From positions 1-42,077 of the forward strand of contig NZ_JAER01000039.1 of assembly GCF_000519005.1 (NCBI RefSeq): DNA of 42,077 nucleotides, given 5' to 3'. The notes under the pieces were generated by a model, which did no database searches, was not told the DNA's origin, and was given only the letters and a program-made list of their open reading frames with translations. Shown one piece after another: positions 40,666 through 42,077 of the stretch. Position numbers and translations under genes: made by a program. The stretch's first letter is position 1, and every line of letters starts with the position of its first letter. The stretch comes from Nocardioides sp. J54 (lineage in GTDB: Bacteria > Actinomycetota > Actinomycetes > Propionibacteriales > Nocardioidaceae).

Positions 40666-41031
40666 GCGACCACCCTGCGCCTTTTCGGCGGAACGCGTCG
40701 GCCGTCATCCACAGGCCCGGTCCTGCGCCAGTGGGCGAGGTGCGAGGCGCCCCACCCCAAGTCCGGTGGTTGAGGTGCGAGGCCGCCCCATCCGGGTCCG
40801 GTGGTTGAGGTGCGAGGCCGCCCGCGGCCGAGCCTCGAAACCACCGGCCGTGGTGCACCGGACTGTGCCCGCCACAGTCCGCCGTCCAGGCCCGGAGGTT
40901 TCGAGGCTCCTCGCTAGCGCTCGTCGCACCTCAACCACCGGGAGCACGGCGTGGCGAGCCCAGGACTCGCGGCCTGCTGCTGGGCGGACCCAGCCCCCGA
41001 GAGGCGACACGCTCGCGCAGTCAGTGACAAC
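40666..41031. repeat. Repeat-rich gene-free region with element copy 2 and partial arms
   Basis: No gene is supported in this 366-bp stretch. It holds the full inverted-repeat element: arm 1 at 40801-40844, central hairpin GGACTGTG (40860-40867) / CACAGTCC (40873-40880), arm 2 at 40897-40939. Two extra partial copies of the arm start stand upstream at about 40736-40752 and 40765-40786 (GGTTGAGGTGCGAGG or similar). At about 41003-41023 a version of the 22-bp motif seen at the hemE stop occurs just downstream of the nuclease gene's 3' end. Confidence 0.75.
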
Positions 41032-41829
41032 TCAGTCCCCGCCGCAGGCCCGGCCGTCGCCGTCCCGGTCCAGCCCGTGCGGGTCCGGGCCGGTGACGGT
41101 GACTGGCCCGACGTCGGCGCAGTCCAGGTCGGGCGGGTAGAGCGGGACGCACGGGTCGTAGCCGGGCTCGCAGCTGCTGCCCTTGTCCTTCTTCCCGCTG
41201 CCGAGGAGGCCGCGCGGCTGGTTGTCCTGCTGCGGCTTTCTCTTGCAGGTGATGTCGGGGGCCGCCTCGTCGGCGGCGATGTAGTCGTCCTCGCGCGGGT
41301 GCCGGCCGTAGCCGTCGCGCGAGTCGTAGCGGGCGATCGCCAGGCCCTTGTCGAGCATCTGCCGCCCGACGTCGAGGCCGTCCACCTCGACGTAGCGCAG
41401 CAGCCGGTCGTAGACGTCGCGGTCCTCGTCGGACTCGACGAGCACGACTTCCTTGCCGAGCACGAGCCGCTTCATCGTGGACTGCGCGGGCCCGAAGCCG
41501 CACTCGCCGCGCTCGGGGGTGTCGATCCCGACCAGCCGCACCGTCTCGCCGTTGTCGAGGTCGACGGTGTCACCGTCGACGACGTGGGTGACGACGTACG
41601 TCGCCTCCTCGACCGCCGGCTCGACGGTGGCGCCGTCGGTCGGCTCGTCGAGCAGCTCGTCGACCTCGGTCGGCTCGGGCGTGGGTACGACGGTCTCGGT
41701 GACCGTCTCGGTCACGACCACCTGCCCCGCGTCGGTCCCGCTGTCCAGCTCGCAACTGGTCAGCGCGAGCAACGCGCCCGCCCCCAGGGCGCCCACGCCC
41801 CGCCGCACCCGGCGTCCCATCGATGACAT
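41032..41829 (-). CDS. Thermonuclease (SNase)-like lipoprotein with excalibur domain
   Basis: A 265-residue secreted nuclease. A lipoprotein signal with lipobox LTSC places the lipid on C26. A Thr/Glu/Pro-rich linker is followed by the SNase domain (about 78-180) with VVTHVVDGDTVDL, VRLVGIDTPERGE and DRLLRYV, covering the usual Asp, Arg, Glu and Arg active-site positions. The C-terminus is an excalibur calcium-binding motif ending DRDGDGRACGGD, with Cys pairs. It likely degrades extracellular DNA or RNA on the cell surface. ATG at 41829 has GGAGG six bases upstream; a second ATG is at 41820. Confidence 0.92.
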   Translation of the reverse strand: MSSMGRRVRRGVGALGAGALLALTSCELDSGTDAGQVVVTETVTETVVPTPEPTEVDELLDEPTDGATVEPAVEEATYVVTHVVDGDTVDLDNGETVRLVGIDTPERGECGFGPAQSTMKRLVLGKEVVLVESDEDRDVYDRLLRYVEVDGLDVGRQMLDKGLAIARYDSRDGYGRHPREDDYIAADEAAPDITCKRKPQQDNQPRGLLGSGKKDKGSSCEPGYDPCVPLYPPDLDCADVGPVTVTGPDPHGLDRDGDGRACGGD

Positions 41830-41944
41830 CTCCGACCTCCGTCCCGGACGCTACGTCCGGCGCGCGGACCTGTCCGGAGAACCGTGAAACTGCGCACCCC
41901 GCCGGTGCTCAAACTGCGGAGCCACCAGCACGCGCCAGCCCGCC

Positions 41945-42077
41945 GGTGGTTGAGGTCTGAGGCGCCCTGGTACCGACTGCCTGCCGCTGGTTGAGGTGCG
42001 AGGCCGCCCGCGGCCGAGCCTCGAAACCAGTGGCGCCTGTTCACCGGGCTGTGCCCACTACAGCCCGCCACGCAGGC
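41945..42077. repeat. Inverted-repeat element copy 3, cut by window end, with a partial arm
   Basis: A partial arm (GGTGGTTGAGGTCTGAGGCGCC) region starts at about 41945. The fuller copy has arm 1 at 41987-42030 and the central hairpin GGGCTGTG (42046-42053) / TACAGCCC (42059-42066). The second arm would lie beyond the window. Compared with copy 2, an A:T pair of the hairpin is replaced by G:C, a compensatory change. Bases 41830-41944 show no gene. Confidence 0.7.

Noticed and set aside
1..42077. The window as a circular replicon, because both ends carry the same repeat
   Set aside because: The element is interspersed (also at 40801-40939), the end copies differ in sequence, and no replication or partition genes are present.
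1..42077. tRNA, rRNA or riboswitch genes
   Set aside because: I saw no tRNA-like cloverleaf, rRNA sequence or known riboswitch core by eye in the intergenic regions; a covariance-model scan was not possible.

Overview
The window is about 42 kb of very GC-rich DNA. Starts are often GTG, many genes overlap by the 4-nt ATGA/GTGA arrangement, and several promoters look leaderless. Together with the hemE–DUF3000–ribonuclease D order, a SigE-family sigma factor, a WS/DGAT acyltransferase, a DUF2510 protein and excalibur/FG-GAP proteins, this points to an actinobacterium, most likely a Nocardioidaceae (Nocardioides-like) chromosome. That placement is inferred from gene content and was not checked by a search. 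I saw no rRNA, tRNA, CRISPR array, prophage or transposase gene.

Layout. (1) 1-345: an interspersed inverted-repeat element next to the hemE stop. (2) 342-9443: hemE divergent from DUF3000–rnd; rnd overlaps convergently with an orphan solute-binding protein; upstream of that lie a conserved unknown protein and hrpA. (3) 9495-10669: SigE-type sigma factor overlapping a one-pass membrane protein. (4) 10882-16014: a four-gene, overlapping operon for an aminotransferase, a lysine-6-dehydrogenase/saccharopine-dehydrogenase-like enzyme, a semialdehyde dehydrogenase and a DUF1338 (HglS-type) 2-oxoadipate dioxygenase/decarboxylase. This reads as L-lysine catabolism via 2-aminoadipate to 2-hydroxyglutarate. 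(5) 16030-22354: three arrays of a 22-bp tandem repeat among SRPBCC, FUSC, SDR, flavin monooxygenase, TetR and AbiEi-DUF559 genes. (6) 22381-30611: ThrE-type exporter, YbdK-like carboxylate-amine ligase, FG-GAP protein, WS/DGAT, orphan Mod-like DNA methyltransferase divergent from a Mug glycosylase, and a hemerythrin protein. (7) 30669-36713: a 1365-residue secreted multidomain protein with a recent internal duplication, and a receiver/thioredoxin-reductase-like fusion. (8) 36726-39514: a gluconate module (gntP, gntK, divergent FadR/GntR regulator). (9) 39517-42077: a zinc-ribbon unknown protein, a small unknown protein, more copies of the inverted-repeat element, and an SNase/excalibur lipoprotein.

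How parts work together. The lysine operon is the clearest pathway. The TetR gene and the monooxygenase–SDR operon share one 21-bp palindrome that covers promoter elements on both sides, so TetR very probably controls both. The gluconate genes form a classic regulator/transporter/kinase set.

Most unusual structure: (a) three 22-bp tandem arrays, each in sense orientation just behind the stop codon of a different gene, two of which flank the AbiEi-DUF559 gene in inverted orientation; (b) a ~140-bp REPIN-like element in three copies whose central hairpin shows a compensatory base-pair change; (c) a 145-bp antisense coding overlap of two disordered C-terminal tails.
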